Assembly: GCA_021234155.1 (NCBI GenBank)
Contig: JAJEKV010000025.1
Span: 8,834,330-8,898,329, forward strand
DNA length: 64,000 nt
From: Isoetes taiwanensis
Lineage: Eukaryota > Streptophyta > Lycopodiopsida > Isoetales > Isoetaceae
Direction: 5' to 3'
Shown piece by piece: positions 36,194 through 46,955 of this stretch (position 1 is the stretch's first letter; every line of letters begins with the position of its first letter). Both the position numbers and the translations under genes were made by a program. Below the pieces are notes generated by a model. The model had not been told where the DNA came from. It saw only the letters and a list, made by a program, of their open reading frames with translations, and did no database searches.

Positions 36194-38393
36194 TTTTGAG
36201 GTCCTACCGAGATCTCTCCCCGGTAGAGATTACTCGAATGGCTTTTCACAATCAAGGTCCACCTTTTCAGATTGAAGTATGTATTCCTATTCCTTTACCA
36301 ATCTTTGATGGCTCAAAAGATCCAGAGAATTTTTGGTACAATTTGAAAAATACTATGATGAGTATGGTTTAAAAAAAGGGGAAAAATGTGTAGTCTTTGG
36401 AAAATGTATGGAAAGTGAAGCTGAAGGATGGTTCTTGTTTGAGCAGAATTATGGTTGTGGAGCATCGAGTGGTCAGTTTTGATCCATAATTTTGTCCAAA
36501 GATTTAGCAAGCAATTACATGATGAGATGTTGATTGAGCAACTATATACTTTGAGAATAGAAGAGAAGGAAAGTGTACCCCATTATGTGGAGAGAGTGTG
36601 CTTATATATTCTTAGGTGCAAGAAGAGAAACTTGGAGCTACCAGCCAGAGCCACCTAATCCATTTTTTTTGTGCGAGGTCTCAAGCCATGTTTTCCAGTT
36701 TACAAGAAGATACGTAAGCTCCAAGCAAAAGGTACTTTTGATTCCATTTATGAAGCTTTTGAGAAGTCTGTTGAAGTATATTATCTCCTAAAGTATTTGG
36801 ATGAGAGGTGTAGCATTCCAAAATATTTTCTTGATCATGCCAAATCCAAAAATAAAGTTCCAAACAAGAAGTTTGGAGTTTGAGAAGGTAAATTTGCATA
36901 CTTCTACTATGCTTGAGGAATGTTGCCATGTTCTTGCATGTGAAAATGAGAAATTACAGCAGTTAGAGCATGTTAACTATCATAATAGTCCAAAACTTGA
37001 ATGCTTTGATGATGGTTCACGAAATCAGCCATGACAGTCAAGATTTGAATGTTTTGGTTATGTAACACATGAGGCCAGCCATGAAACCTTGGAGTATGTA
37101 CCTTTATCAGCAAGCTTGAAGTCCAATGAGGTAAATATAATCACATCCCACATGATTGAGGAGTGTGAGCAAGTTCTTTTATATGGAATTGATGAGTTTG
37201 AGCATTGTCATGAGAAAGAGAGTGATAGATGCATGATCAGCCCTGAGTTTGAGAGTTTTCATACATGTGAAGCATTTTTAGAATATGGTGAACCATTATT
37301 ATGTGAATTAGAAGTGGAAAGCATTGATACTTTAGCATTTGAGCACTCTAAAGTTATGTTACATGCTCTTGAATTTAGTGACAGTCATGACAGAGCCCTC
37401 TTTATGAGAATTTCAGATTTGAGACATGTATACCAGCTGAAAATACAGGTGAGCATGATCTTTACATGCCTCAAAAGGAGAAATTTGTTTTTTTTGATGA
37501 TTTGGCACCACATTGTGAGCTAGAATTGCTAATTTTTGATGATTTGATGAATGAAGTGTGCATAGAATGGTTCAGACCTAAGTTTCAGTGTTGTGACGGT
37601 CAAAGAAGTCTAAGAATCAAAGAAAACTACTTCCTTGCATGTTTGAGCATGGAAGTGTAAAAGGGTTGAGTAAATTTGAGCATGACTATGTGATAGAAGA
37701 TGGGATATTGGACATGAGCAGCACTTTATCTCAGTATAATGCAGCAGCCAAAGATGTTCTTACAGGTTTGCTTGCACCATTTGGGATCAATAAGTTAGCT
37801 GGGATATGTCAGTTTAGCAAGTTCTATTACATTACATCAGATTTGCCACATTGGTATGCTAGTGCAGTCATATTTGAGCAGCTTGTTGGATTGTGGCTTG
37901 TTCTTTGGTCACACTTTTTGCTGTTATTACATGCTTTGAGCATTCTCCTATTTGGAAGATGCTTACTTGATAGAATTGGAGTTGGTTGAAGCATGCATCC
38001 ATCCAAAAATGTAGTCCAAGGCAAGGCATTGCTCCTTGACATTACATTAGCATGTTTATGGTTGAGAAGACCAGCCATTTTTCTTGTTTTGGCGAGTTCA
38101 CATCACACTCACACACTTCTCACTTCATTTGCACACTCACATTCCATATCTTCCATCCCATACTTAGCATGCACTTCACTTCTCCACTTACTCCATCATC
38201 CACATTTCGTTCACATTACATCTCCACCACACTCATACTCATTCCATCATACATACACTCCACCTTCATTTTCACACATCTCTTCTATCACATTTTCACT
38301 CAGAAGCATTGGTTTATGTTGAAGACCCCTCTGGATTGCTCATTTAGATATCCTATGGCTGAGGGGACCAGCCATTTTCTTGTTTTGGCGAGA
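36194..38393 (+). mobile_element. Internal region of the LTR element, gag remnant only
   Basis: Traces of a gag-type protein occur on the plus strand in the first half and several charged, Glu/His/Cys-rich stretches in the second half. A short direct repeat (AGACCAGCCATTTTTCTTG near 38069, GGACCAGCCATTTTCTTG near 38366) sits close to the 3' LTR. No pol region is present. Fossil, broken in several places. Confidence 0.75.
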
Positions 38394-40315
38394 TGTTGCC
38401 CCCAAAGGGCAACATACATACTAATCATTGGTTTATGTTTGAAGATTAGGTCAAAGTTTGGAAGACCTTGATAGGGGACATTGATGTTGAAGTCAAATTT
38501 GGGAAAAGAGAACTTATTTTGAAGTCAAACTATGCACTAGAAAACTCTGGGTTGACTAAAGATTGGAAGGCATTTTTGAAGATTGGAAGTTCAAAGTTTG
38601 GAAGACCCCATGGTATTTGATCCCATTCCTAGCCATTCTCACTCATTTTTATTCTTGCCCTTGAAATTTTCTAGCCTTCTTTTTTCTATATCTATACTCC
38701 CTTTTGTTCACTCTTGCATACCCTATCATATCTTGCCTAATTTTTCTTTCCCAATACATCTTTTTTTTTTTACTATATTTGCCAAGGTGATCATCCTAAA
38801 TATTTCTTTATTCACATTCTCCTTTCATTTCATTACCATTAAGATATTTCTCTATCATCACCCATGCACATCCTTTTGAGTTCCCACCATTCTATTCTTT
38901 CTTACTCCATACTCTCTTACTCTCTTGGATCCCATTTGTTTTCTTCTTCTTACCCCATGGTGACCATTGCTTAAGGTATTTGTGCCACTCATTATAGCCC
39001 CAAATGGACTTCAAACTTGAAAAATCACATGGCTATAGTTCCTCATGGTCCAAATTGCTAGATTTCCATATTATAATTGAATTATCCCTAAAAGACCTTG
39101 TCAGAAATTTCTAAAATGCCAAAATACACGGGCATATTCGGGCATATACTCCTCAAAATACGCAAACCCTATCGTGAGTTTTGCCAAAAAATACTGGTCT
39201 TCAACCCTAGGATTTGGAAATCTGCTTATATCCTGCGCCGAATTGGATCCTACCAGCTCAGAAACCTATCTATTCTTGGATTCCCGCTCATTATCTACCC
39301 AACAAGCCTAAATTTAAGACCTAATATTCTGGAACCGTTAATACTAAGAATAAATACATGGGAAACATCTACAGAAGTTTTCAAGGCCCAGAAGTATTGA
39401 AGGCGTCCATTACCATGGCGGTGCATGATTTCTTGATGATCTCCAAGCTATCTCGAGCATTCCTTAGCCATTGGCAATGATTCATGGCTAATATTCTTCC
39501 ATAAATTATTTTCCCAAGATTTTTAACTGAGTTTATTGCTTGAATAGCATGAACACAGTATTATTATGATTATTTGATTGATACATCAATGAAAATCCCT
39601 GTCAAGTTTGAAAATTTGATCTTTCATTATTTCGCAACTTTTGCCACCAAAACATTGTTACAGAAGCAGTTTTCGTGATTCAAACTACTATTTTATCTTT
39701 TGCACATGCTTTTAGGCTCTATTCAGACCTGTGACAATTGAAATCATGCAAAAATACCTTATAGAACTCAAGATACAAAAATTTGCTTGCTGTTTTTCTG
39801 TGACAGTTCACTGACAGAATTTTTGATCGACTTTGAATCCTTTTTTCTCCCTCATACCAGTTCCAAATCAAGCCAAGTTTTTTTCCACATGTACCTACAA
39901 CTGTTTTCTCATAGTCATTTCAAGAATCATACAAAAAGGATCAGTAAATCTCGAGATATCATCATTTGAGTGTGCAGACCTCATTTTATCTCAGGGAAGT
40001 GCACTGGCCAGATTTTCTGTCAACTTTGAACCCGATTTTCTCAGCCATTCCAGATCCAAATTGAGTCAAGTTTTTTTTCCACATATCACCACAACTTTTT
40101 TCTGATTTCTCCTTCAAAAATCATTTGAAAAGGATCAGTACATCTCGAGATATTCATGTCTGAGTGCAACTGCCTTATTTTTCTTCAGGGATCCTAAAAG
40201 TAATTGATCTTTTCTTGCAAATTTTGCACCAAGATTGGTTGCCTTAAGCAACCTGGAGGTCCTAACCATGTAGGCTCCACTGAGGTTGGTCCAGGTGCCA
40301 GGTTTTGGATCAACA
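38394..40315 (+). repeat. 3' LTR
   Basis: Mirrors 34277-36193 from TGTTGCCCCC to GGATCAACA and is followed by the target-site duplication GATTA. Confidence 0.92.
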
Positions 40316-40320
40316 GATTA

Positions 40321-40786
40321 CTCCAGTCGATGCCTACAAAATAAGTTACCCTTTACAATCTAAACAAAGGACCATAAACATCAAGAAGAAACAACCACTC
40401 ACAACCAAATCAGAAAGGGCAGAAAAGTGGTTGCTCTTGTTCTCTTATTGATATCTCCTTGTTCCAAAATTAGACATATAAATTGCATAGCTATCTCACC
40501 ATTGCATTGCCATCTGCCCTTGCGCAACCAATTTGCGATGCACTAGGTATCGTGCACCCGAATGCAGACAATTTAACCTGGAATAGAGGCAGGGAGGCCA
40601 TATAGATTTCAAGATAAGTCAGGTCGAGTTATGGCAGAACAAAATACCTAAAAATCAAGCAAAAAAACAATTAAATCGAAATCACAAGAATGATATACTG
40701 ACCTGGGCATCAGCTTTGCATCTAGTTGGGTCGTGATCCAGCAGAAAGAGCAGAAAAATGGTTGCTCTTATTCTTTTATTGATATG
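40321..40786. repeat. Relics related to the 54.6 kb flank
   Basis: Positions 40445-40540 match 54627-54730 (GATATCTCCTTGTTCC, GCATAGCTATCT.ACCATTGC, CCATCTGCCCTTGCGCAACC). A short direct repeat, GCAGAAAA.TGGTTGCTCTT with TTATTGATAT, occurs at about 40420-40456 and 40748-40785. The area therefore belongs to the same duplicated locus as 49.6-54.7 kb. Confidence 0.6.
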
Positions 40787-41232
40787 TGAATTGCTACATA
40801 AATTGCTGACACTAGATTGAATGTTAATACAACTCCACAACTACAAATACATGAATTGCTACATAAATTGCTGACACGAGGTTGGACGTTAATAGTGGGT
40901 TCAACCCCACAGGTTTAGAACTGAAGAAATATTCGCGACGGCCTGCGATAAATTTCTTATATCTTTAAAACATGTCTTTCCAACGCCCTAAATGCAAATT
41001 CAAATTTCAAGAAAAGCATTTCAAAAAGTTGTTGGGAAAGTTAATTGCAATAAACAGAGAAAATTATGTTCTTGGTATATTCTAAACCTAGCATCGTGCA
41101 CTCCAGCATGGTGCTTTTTTCAAACAAATGGATGAATAAGGTAATTGAAGTTTCTATAAGTACTAAGAATTTACCTTAACTTGCCCTTGGATTTAGCCGA
41201 TTTAGTTGCATCTGAGTTTGCGCCAAAAGAAA

Positions 41233-41267
41233 CGACATTAGGGCGGATTTGGGGTCTGAAAATGGCC
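41233..41267 (+). repeat. Left terminal inverted repeat, 35 bp
   Basis: Starts CGACATTAGGGCGGATTTGG and ends GAAAATGGCC. It is the exact reverse complement of 49533-49567. Beyond it the two ends share only weak similarity (TTCCACGTC occurs in both). Confidence 0.9.
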
Positions 41268-41386
41268 CTTATCTTGGGCTAAAGATTTCCACGTCGATTC
41301 GCGGGACCAATCAGGTTTCGCCTTTTTACTTTAAAGTCGAGATACTTGGCGGTGTAGAAGGATGAGCAGGCTTACTTGGCATCCAC

Positions 41387-41769
41387 ATGGCGTATTTTCA
41401 TAGGGGATGCCTGCGCTTTTATTGCAACCATTTTAATGGCCCGTATTTTTTCTGGAGTCGCCACGCCCAAAATAATGGTGACTTTGACCGGCCCCTCTTG
41501 TCCCGTCACCAACTCCCTTTGTCAAATTTTGGCCAAACTTACGTACTATCACTCCGAAGCGCTTCTACGTGCATCCTCTCGCCTTCACTCCTCATCCGCA
41601 ATCTATGTCTCCTGTAATTTTCGTGTTCTTGCCCCATTTACGTAACTCCCAAGGTCAAGAAGTGGGAGGTTTTGTCTCAATAGGTTCAGGTGAGTATGCC
41701 GCCATCAACGAGGGCGAGCATAGAGTTAGCGACAAAGGCGATCGACGTGCGGACACATTGGATAGGTAG
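41387..41769 (+). pseudogene. Coding-like region 1 of the insertion, unknown
   Basis: First coding-like stretch inside the left end, plus strand. The early part is rich in Cys, His and aromatic residues, the later part in acidic and basic residues. No family was recognised. It ends about 150 bases before the first palindrome pair, as expected for a gene in this element. Part of a fossil; not intact. Confidence 0.3.
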
Positions 41770-41918
41770 GATAAAAGAGTTCAAGTTGAATTCTAGCGGC
41801 GGAAAGTGGAAAGTATAACAATACGACATGCATATACCCCTTCCGATATGGCCAAAGAGCTAATCTCCACCAAAAACGGCTTCCCAAAATTGCCCGCAAA
41901 TGGTAACCACCTTAAGCG

Positions 41919-41989
41919 GATCACACGACGCTTGAAGCTAGCTGCCGACTACTTAAGCTGCGCGTGAGATAGTTTCGCGTCGTGTGATC
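41919..41989. promoter_or_regulatory. Intergenic palindrome H1
   Basis: Perfect 13 bp arms GATCACACGACGC (41919-41931) and GCGTCGTGTGATC (41977-41989) around 45 bases. It lies between coding-like regions 1 and 2. Confidence 0.8.
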
Positions 41990-41992
41990 TTC

Positions 41993-42905
41993 TTATCTTT
42001 TCATTTCTTTTCGTTGACCGTGTTTACAAACAAATTTATTGTGCGGGTTTATGTTTATCGGGACGCCGTGGATGTCATTCCGGCCGAAAGTATTAGTAGT
42101 GTACTTGTCGGTATCACATAGACATCGGAATTGTCCTTTTTCAAGGTATGGATGCCGTGACCTTTGCGGGGTATAGGCATCCGGTTTCTGGGACATGATT
42201 ATAACGTAAAGGTCGAAACCGAAGCTTGAGGCCGGTTGAATTGCCCCCTTTAAGTGAACTTTGTAAGCCACGGACTAATGAGAACAATGTAATTGCAATG
42301 AAGAAATGCATGGGTGACGAGGTGCAAGCGGGAATGTCAAAACGGAGGCGTGAGGATGAGTTTCAAAATCTTCACAATGTTTGAGGTATTTGCTAACATA
42401 TTCGGATGGCGGGAAGTTGAAAAGCTCGAAGACATATCGTGCTTTCTCCCCCCACGATTTTGTGGATGGCTTATTTTTGGTTCCGACTGGGATGTTCGAT
42501 TCCACTAATCATCCAGGTCAACTAACAGAGGTCCGCGTAGTTAAGTCCTCCTTTAAGTTCAGATACTTTCTTCCAAAACAATATTTATCGTTAATTGTCA
42601 ACTAGAACGAAGGAAACAGAAAAAAGAGAGGTCGCACAACTTTTTGGGAGCCATTTGAGGACCATAAATGCATTTTCTCGTCGGTGGATATTCGAGTATG
42701 GAGAGGGAGGAAGTCATTTATACGCCACCATGGAAAGTTTTTAATGGCCATTATCGAGCTAAGAGTGCTAATGGAGACAGAGGAGATTGGCCGACGACTT
42801 CCATTATTTTATTGATGGCATTAGGGTTGGTTACGTGCAAGAGGGAAATGTAAAGTTTAGTGAGTTCGCGATCAACAAGAAATTGTCTATCGGCTAGCGC
42901 TTTGA
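41993..42905 (+). pseudogene. Coding-like region 2 of the insertion, unknown
   Basis: Protein-like stretches on the plus strand occur directly after the right arm of H1 and continue to the TAG near 42896, before an AT-rich gap with GGGTTCCG repeats. Composition suggests one or two small soluble proteins with basic patches. I recognise no family. Not intact. Confidence 0.3.
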
Positions 42906-43110
42906 ATCTCGGTTTTTTATTTGTGTTTTTGTCTCGATGTTTTTAGGGTTCCGTATTTTGTCCGATATTTTTTAGGGTTCCGCACAATTATTTAAAAACG
43001 TTACCATCATATTTTACTTTAACTTCGTTTTTTACTATTTATCTCTTTGCCGCTTGTCTATTTTTGTCGGTGTTCAGTAGGTATAAAGCGCCATCCGGCC
43101 GAGAAGCCAT

Positions 43111-43975
43111 GGCAAGAACTAAGCAACCGCAAGGATCCATCCGTGGTGTAAGGCCGTGTGATTACATTAGTCCGCCTTCTTCATCTCGACTAAGTCTCGA
43201 TAGAGATTCTCCTCCTCCGACCATGCCTAACGTAAGACCCGGAAAAGAAACCGCGATGATGACGGGCGGGAGAAGCAGCTCCGGAGTAAGTAGGGAGGTG
43301 CACTCGGTTCGGAGACAGAGGATGAAAATGTAGAGAGACCGGGCAGCAGTAATATGACGCCGGATTAATTATTGGGCAGCCGCCTCTTCTTGCTCTTTCC
43401 TCGCCCTCCTTCCTCCCTGTGGAGGTGCCGTGACCTTCAAATCAAAGGAGGAGGCCCAACGCCGAAAAGGGAAGGCGACCAGGAATGTGAGGAGACGGGC
43501 CGGAAGAGTCGGCCGGAACTCTACTTGGCAGATCGGGGGAGGAGGCGGCCGGAAGAGTCGGGCCGAGCAAATGTGCTCCAAATGCCGGGTGGGTGAGGGT
43601 AGTGGCCGGAAGCGGAAGACTAAGCCCGGCATTAAAAGAGCTTCAGCGAGATTAAGAAGTATCGGAAGAATCGAGATGGTCATTCCGCGTCTCCCATTTG
43701 CCGGGCTCGTGAGAGAGATTCGCAAGAGTGTGGTGCGATACATCATACGATTCATGAATTCAAGCAAGCGCCTTAAATGCTCTTCAAATGGCTTCGGGCG
43801 GTTGGTGTCTGGGTCTGTTCGAGGGACTCGCACTTGCGGCAATACATGCCAAGCGGTGATATCATGCCCAAGGACATGCGCCTGCGTCTTACGCGATAAG
43901 GGATCCCGAAAGTACTATGGTCAAAATTTTAATTTGAATACAACAAGAAGAAAGACCCCCGAAAAAAGGCCGTGA
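43111..43975 (+). pseudogene. Histone H3-like coding region
   Basis: The start MARTKQ at 43111 is the universal histone H3 N-terminus. Downstream, within about 43610-43910, are the H3 fold landmarks in the right order: a KPG step before the alpha-N helix, LPFAGLVREI (H3: LPFQRLVREI), LFEG then AAIHAKR (H3: LFEDTNLCAIHAKR) and IMPKDMRLRL (H3: IMPKDIQLARRI). Between tail and fold lies a long, Lys/Arg/Gly-rich stretch absent from ordinary H3. Divergence from plant H3, normally almost invariant, is extreme. It could be a captured and decayed host H3 or centromeric H3, or a virus-type histone. The coding region is broken. Flanked downstream by palindrome H2 at 44110. Confidence 0.65.
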
Positions 43976-44109
43976 AGTGCCTTTGTGTTTTTTTTCATAT
44001 GTATAATATTTCTTAATGTAATGGCTTTATAAGCTTAATCTCTTAGTCCATTTCTTTCTTAGAAGCCTAGCTTTGCACTTTGTATTTTTTTTTTAATGTT
44101 ATCACGTGA

Positions 44110-44178
44110 GGATCACACGACGCACAGCAAGCATTGTGCTTTTTTGTTGCACATAGTAGTCTTCGCGTCGTGTGATCC
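44110..44178. promoter_or_regulatory. Intergenic palindrome H2
   Basis: Perfect 14 bp arms GGATCACACGACGC (44110-44123) and GCGTCGTGTGATCC (44165-44178) around 41 bases, immediately followed by the CCCTAA tract. Confidence 0.85.
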
Positions 44179-44180
44179 AA

Positions 44181-44210
44181 CCCTAACCCTAACCCTAACC
44201 CTAACCCTAA
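44181..44210. repeat. Interstitial (CCCTAA)5
   Basis: Five exact CCCTAA hexamers. The usual plant telomere unit is the heptamer CCCTAAA, so this is the hexamer type. It starts two bases after the palindrome H2 arm and ends just before a possible start codon at 44213. It is far from any chromosome end within this window. Confidence 0.9.
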
Positions 44211-44212
44211 AA

Positions 44213-45730
44213 TGTACGGACAAATCTCCCCACAACGGTGCGTCCCCTTTCATAATCGACAGCGGCTACTTGAGTTCAAAAGTGGCGGCGCTTTTACCGC
44301 TCCTAAACATCTTCTTGTTTTCGCCGTTTGTTTCGGGCCATGGATTGTTATGTGAAGTTCTGGAATGGTATGCATCCGCCCCTCATGACAACGAGGAAGG
44401 CGCCGATCGCGATTTATCCGTTCTATTGCAAAGGAGTTGGACATCATGGCAAAGCGATGGCGAAGCTTGGATGCTATCGCGAGGTTGCTTTAGCTTTCAC
44501 CCGGACCGCTTGGTCTCGCCAAGACGCCCTTTTGCGGATGTCCCGGCTCGTGGATTCCAAAACCAGCTCTAGAGGAGGCGGCTTCCCATTTGCAAACAGG
44601 GAAGATGTTTTTCAAGAATGCCGCGCGAACGGCTCCCTCCCGGCCAAGGCCCTTGTGCTTAAGAAGGTATCTTATTTCTCTTTGCCGCTTGCATTTGCTA
44701 GTTATTGCATTCTCCTTTCGCCAAACCGAAGATACAATGGAAACAATGAAATCTTTAAGCCAAGGGGGTCAGTTATGTGTGATGATGCTGACTATGACGT
44801 AGAAATGGAGATAGATCTACAAGAAGAAGAGCAAGAATGTAGGAGTTTTAGCTTCGACGCACTGGCCTTGGGTGAACCAGAGGAGGGAGATGATTCTGAA
44901 GGTGATGAGGATGGGGATGAGGATGAAAAGAAGTTGTCTGACATAACGCCAATTTTAGTGGAAGGCAAAGAATACTTATTGCTAAGTGATATACTGAGGA
45001 ACCCGTCTTTGTTACTTAATGTGTGCTAGGGAAGACGAGCTTATCAATTACCTTGGCCGAATGGGTAAACTTAGGCCTAGATTTTGAAGAGGATTTGGAC
45101 AAAGAGATGTTTGAAGTGTCTAATTATACAGGCAATGCTATAAAGCTTAAAGAAGCCTATGAGAGGAATTTGGAGTCTCGATTTGCTCAAGATGAGGCGT
45201 AATCTACCAACGGAAGAAGAATTCCAAGCGTCTCCGTGCAAAGCCGCCAACGGGGATCTCTGAGTTTGGCGGGCCCTTGATCAATCGCAAAAAGATAAGC
45301 CCGGTAGATGAGGATAAATGTGAAGAAGATAATCTTGAGGGTTCTTATTTGTGGGAAGTAGATGATTTTTCTTGCCGACATGCACGGGGGCAGGGAAAGA
45401 TTGAAGGACTCTACATTGTTACGATATATCTCAAGATTCGTTAATGGGGAGATAATCGTCTTCGTGAGAACTTTCAGTCCAAAAGGTCTTGAGTTTGTCT
45501 ATTACATTCGTGCATTATGCATGTTGGGGAACCATTCCCAATTGGCATCAAACAACTGAAAGGGTGATAGCAATTCGGGGGATGTTGTGTTACAATATTT
45601 TGACGACCAAGCGGTCTCAGGCTGAGCAATATGTTAAATTTTTTAGTCGCGGCTTGACTCACCCAAGGTTGGAAGTGGGGTCGATAACATGGAAGTCGTT
45701 GCCTTGTTGGATCGGTCGGGGGGATTGAAA
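44213..45730 (+). pseudogene. Coding-like region 4: acidic protein(s), weak SKP1-like part
   Basis: Protein-like stretches on the plus strand fill this interval. The first part contains a segment weakly like the SKP1/BTB fold (PFVSGHGLLCEVLEWYASAP beside SKP1 PNVTxKILxKVIEYC). The match is short and uncertain. The middle, about 44776-45029, is an open stretch with a dense Asp/Glu run (EEGDDSEGDEDGDEDEKK) resembling nuclear or chromatin-associated acidic domains. Later parts are basic then mixed. There may be more than one gene. AATAAAAATTAT near 45830 could be the polyadenylation signal. Not intact. Confidence 0.35.
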
Positions 45731-45904
45731 GAGCATGAAATTGTACGAAGCTTGAGAAATTGGAAGTTATATGTTTTCCAACTTGTATCGGTAAAATTAT
45801 TTATGTACGATTGTCCTTCCGAAATTCTAATAAAAATTATTTTATTTGTATTTATTCACATCACTTGAAATACATCGTCCGATTTTTACGTCATATCTAG
45901 GTTT

Positions 45905-46000
45905 TTCGCCGCGTGTGATATCTATCTCAAGAAATGAAATATTATTGGAAAAAGACAATTAATTTATTTATTCCTCACACGGCCCGAGAAGCAACTTCGT
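45905..46000. promoter_or_regulatory. Intergenic motif pair before region 5
   Basis: GCCGCGTGTGATAT near 45908 and CTCACACGGCCC near 45974 form a short inverted pair. A further TTCGTGTGACTCA at about 45996-46008 sits directly before the TATA box. This is a less regular version of the other intergenic palindromes. Confidence 0.5.
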
Positions 46001-46010
46001 GTGACTCATG

Positions 46011-46026
46011 TTATAAATAGAAGACC
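46011..46026 (+). promoter_or_regulatory. TATA box of region 5
   Basis: TTATAAATAGAAGACC, preceded by CGTGTGACTCA. The identical 16 bases, again after CGTGTGACTCA, occur at 46911-46926. The first ATG of the downstream frame with a good product is at 46108, about 95 bases on, a normal plant-like distance. Confidence 0.65.
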
Positions 46027-46107
46027 GATGTCCACGCTGACCTCCGACGCCTTCCGCCTTTACGCTCATCTTCTACTTCGGCTTCCGCCTTCCACCTTCT
46101 ACGCTCC

Positions 46108-46492
46108 GATGGCATCATCATCTTCCTCTAGCAAGCGACCACGCCAAGATAGCACTCCCCAGCCCCCAGAGCTGCCCGTGGACATCACCCTTGCAGTGGT
46201 GATGAAGAGATTCAAGGAGATCCATGATGAAAACAACCGTCTCGTCGCCGAGAACAATGAGGCGGTCGACAGATTAGCCTTCACGAGGGAGCTGCTGCAC
46301 GAGCGAGACGTTGAGCTCGTGGAAACATTCGCCATGTACCAAGAGGCGACGAGCCGCAGGGCCGAGGCAGTTGAAACTGCTCACATGATTTCGCAGGCCT
46401 TAGAAGATATGGAGAAGAAGCTCCGAGTCGCTGCGGAGGATGAGAACGCCAACTTTTACGGCCCAATTTTGCGGGACATGAAAATCAGCTAG
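46108..46492 (+). CDS. Coiled-coil protein of the insertion, ORF looks whole
   Basis: An open frame of 127 codons from the ATG at 46108 (MASSSSSSKRPRQDSTPQPP). The frame is also open upstream to 46001, but the TATA box at 46011 favours the later start. A Ser-rich, basic N-terminus (SSSKRPR, a possible nuclear localisation signal) is followed by a long amphipathic region (MKRFKEIHDENNRLVAEN, LHERDVELVETFAMYQE, ALEDMEKKLRVAAEDEN) predicted to be coiled coil. No family was recognised; superficially it resembles plant transposon-associated coiled-coil proteins. Its 3' end is followed by TTAAAATATCACACGACGC, the left arm of palindrome H3. It is the best preserved coding region of the element. Confidence 0.5.
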
Positions 46493-46611
46493 AGGATCAT
46501 GAAGATCCCTAGCCGTTGTATCTATCTATTTTTTGCTTCAAAGAAAAGTTTTCTCTATTTTTTGCTTCTATCTATCCTGTTGTTCCAATGTATGTTCTGT
46601 TTTATTAAAAT

Positions 46612-46676
46612 ATCACACGACGCGAAATGCCTTGCTTGCAATTAGGTAGCAATCAATGGATTTCGCGTCGTGTGAT
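46612..46676. promoter_or_regulatory. Intergenic palindrome H3
   Basis: Perfect 17 bp arms ATCACACGACGCGAAAT (46612-46628) and ATTTCGCGTCGTGTGAT (46660-46676) around 31 bases. The loop adds a weaker inner stem (TTGC..GCAA). It is the longest and best of the set and follows the coiled-coil gene. Confidence 0.88.
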
Positions 46677-46792
46677 CTCCATGCCGTTCTATTTTGCTTC
46701 AATGAGAAGTTCTATCTTTAGTTATGTATCAGTAAAATTACTTATGTATAGATTGTATCACCGAAATTATCAATAAAAATTATCACACGAGC

Positions 46793-46888
46793 TTTCTCTG
46801 GAAGAAAAGGCGAAGAAGTAACTTGGTCCTTTTCGCCGAGAAGTAGCGATCGATTTTCCGGCGCGACGGCATCCTTCGCGTCGTGTGA
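46793..46888. promoter_or_regulatory. Intergenic palindrome H4
   Basis: Arms TCACACGA (46793-46800) and TCGTGTGA (46881-46888), with TTCGCG just before the right arm. AATAAAAATTA lies directly before the left arm and the second TATA box lies 22 bases after the right arm. Confidence 0.65.
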
Positions 46889-46910
46889 CTCAAGCTACTA
46901 CGAAATCCCT

Positions 46911-46926
46911 GTTATAAATAGAAGAC
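46911..46926 (+). promoter_or_regulatory. Second copy of the TATA box
   Basis: TTATAAATAGAAGACC, identical to 46011-46026. The gene it would drive is missing: what follows from 46956 is the internal copy of the element's right-end sequence. Confidence 0.6.
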
Positions 46927-46955
46927 CTTCTATCTTGCCTATCTTTCCATACGCA

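Larger units (their letters stand above)
34272..40320 (+). mobile_element. Non-autonomous LTR retrotransposon with Ty3/gypsy-like gag
   Basis: LTRs lie at 34277-36193 and 38394-40315, both starting TGTTGCCCCCAAAGGGCAAC and ending TTTTGGATCAACA, and are flanked by the 5 bp target-site duplication GATTA (34272-34276 and 40316-40320). The internal part is only 2.2 kb. It carries traces of a retrotransposon gag region on the plus strand and nothing resembling protease, reverse transcriptase or integrase, so it depended on a helper (LARD-like). The LTRs are near-identical by eye, with small length differences in homopolymers, so insertion was recent. It is broken in several places. Confidence 0.92.

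Noticed and set aside
43369-43842. Minus-strand open frame of 157 codons, Pro/Arg/Phe-rich
   Set aside because: It is antisense to the histone H3-like region, whose plus-strand motifs are specific. The frame is a shadow.
44181-44210. A true telomere or chromosome end
   Set aside because: Only 30 bases, flanked on both sides by ordinary sequence, and of hexamer rather than plant heptamer type.
44096-44572. A protein start upstream of the CCCTAA tract, with Leu-Thr repeats from the hexamers
   Set aside because: The frame would read through palindrome H2 and the hexamer array. A start after the array at 44213 fits the intergenic layout better.
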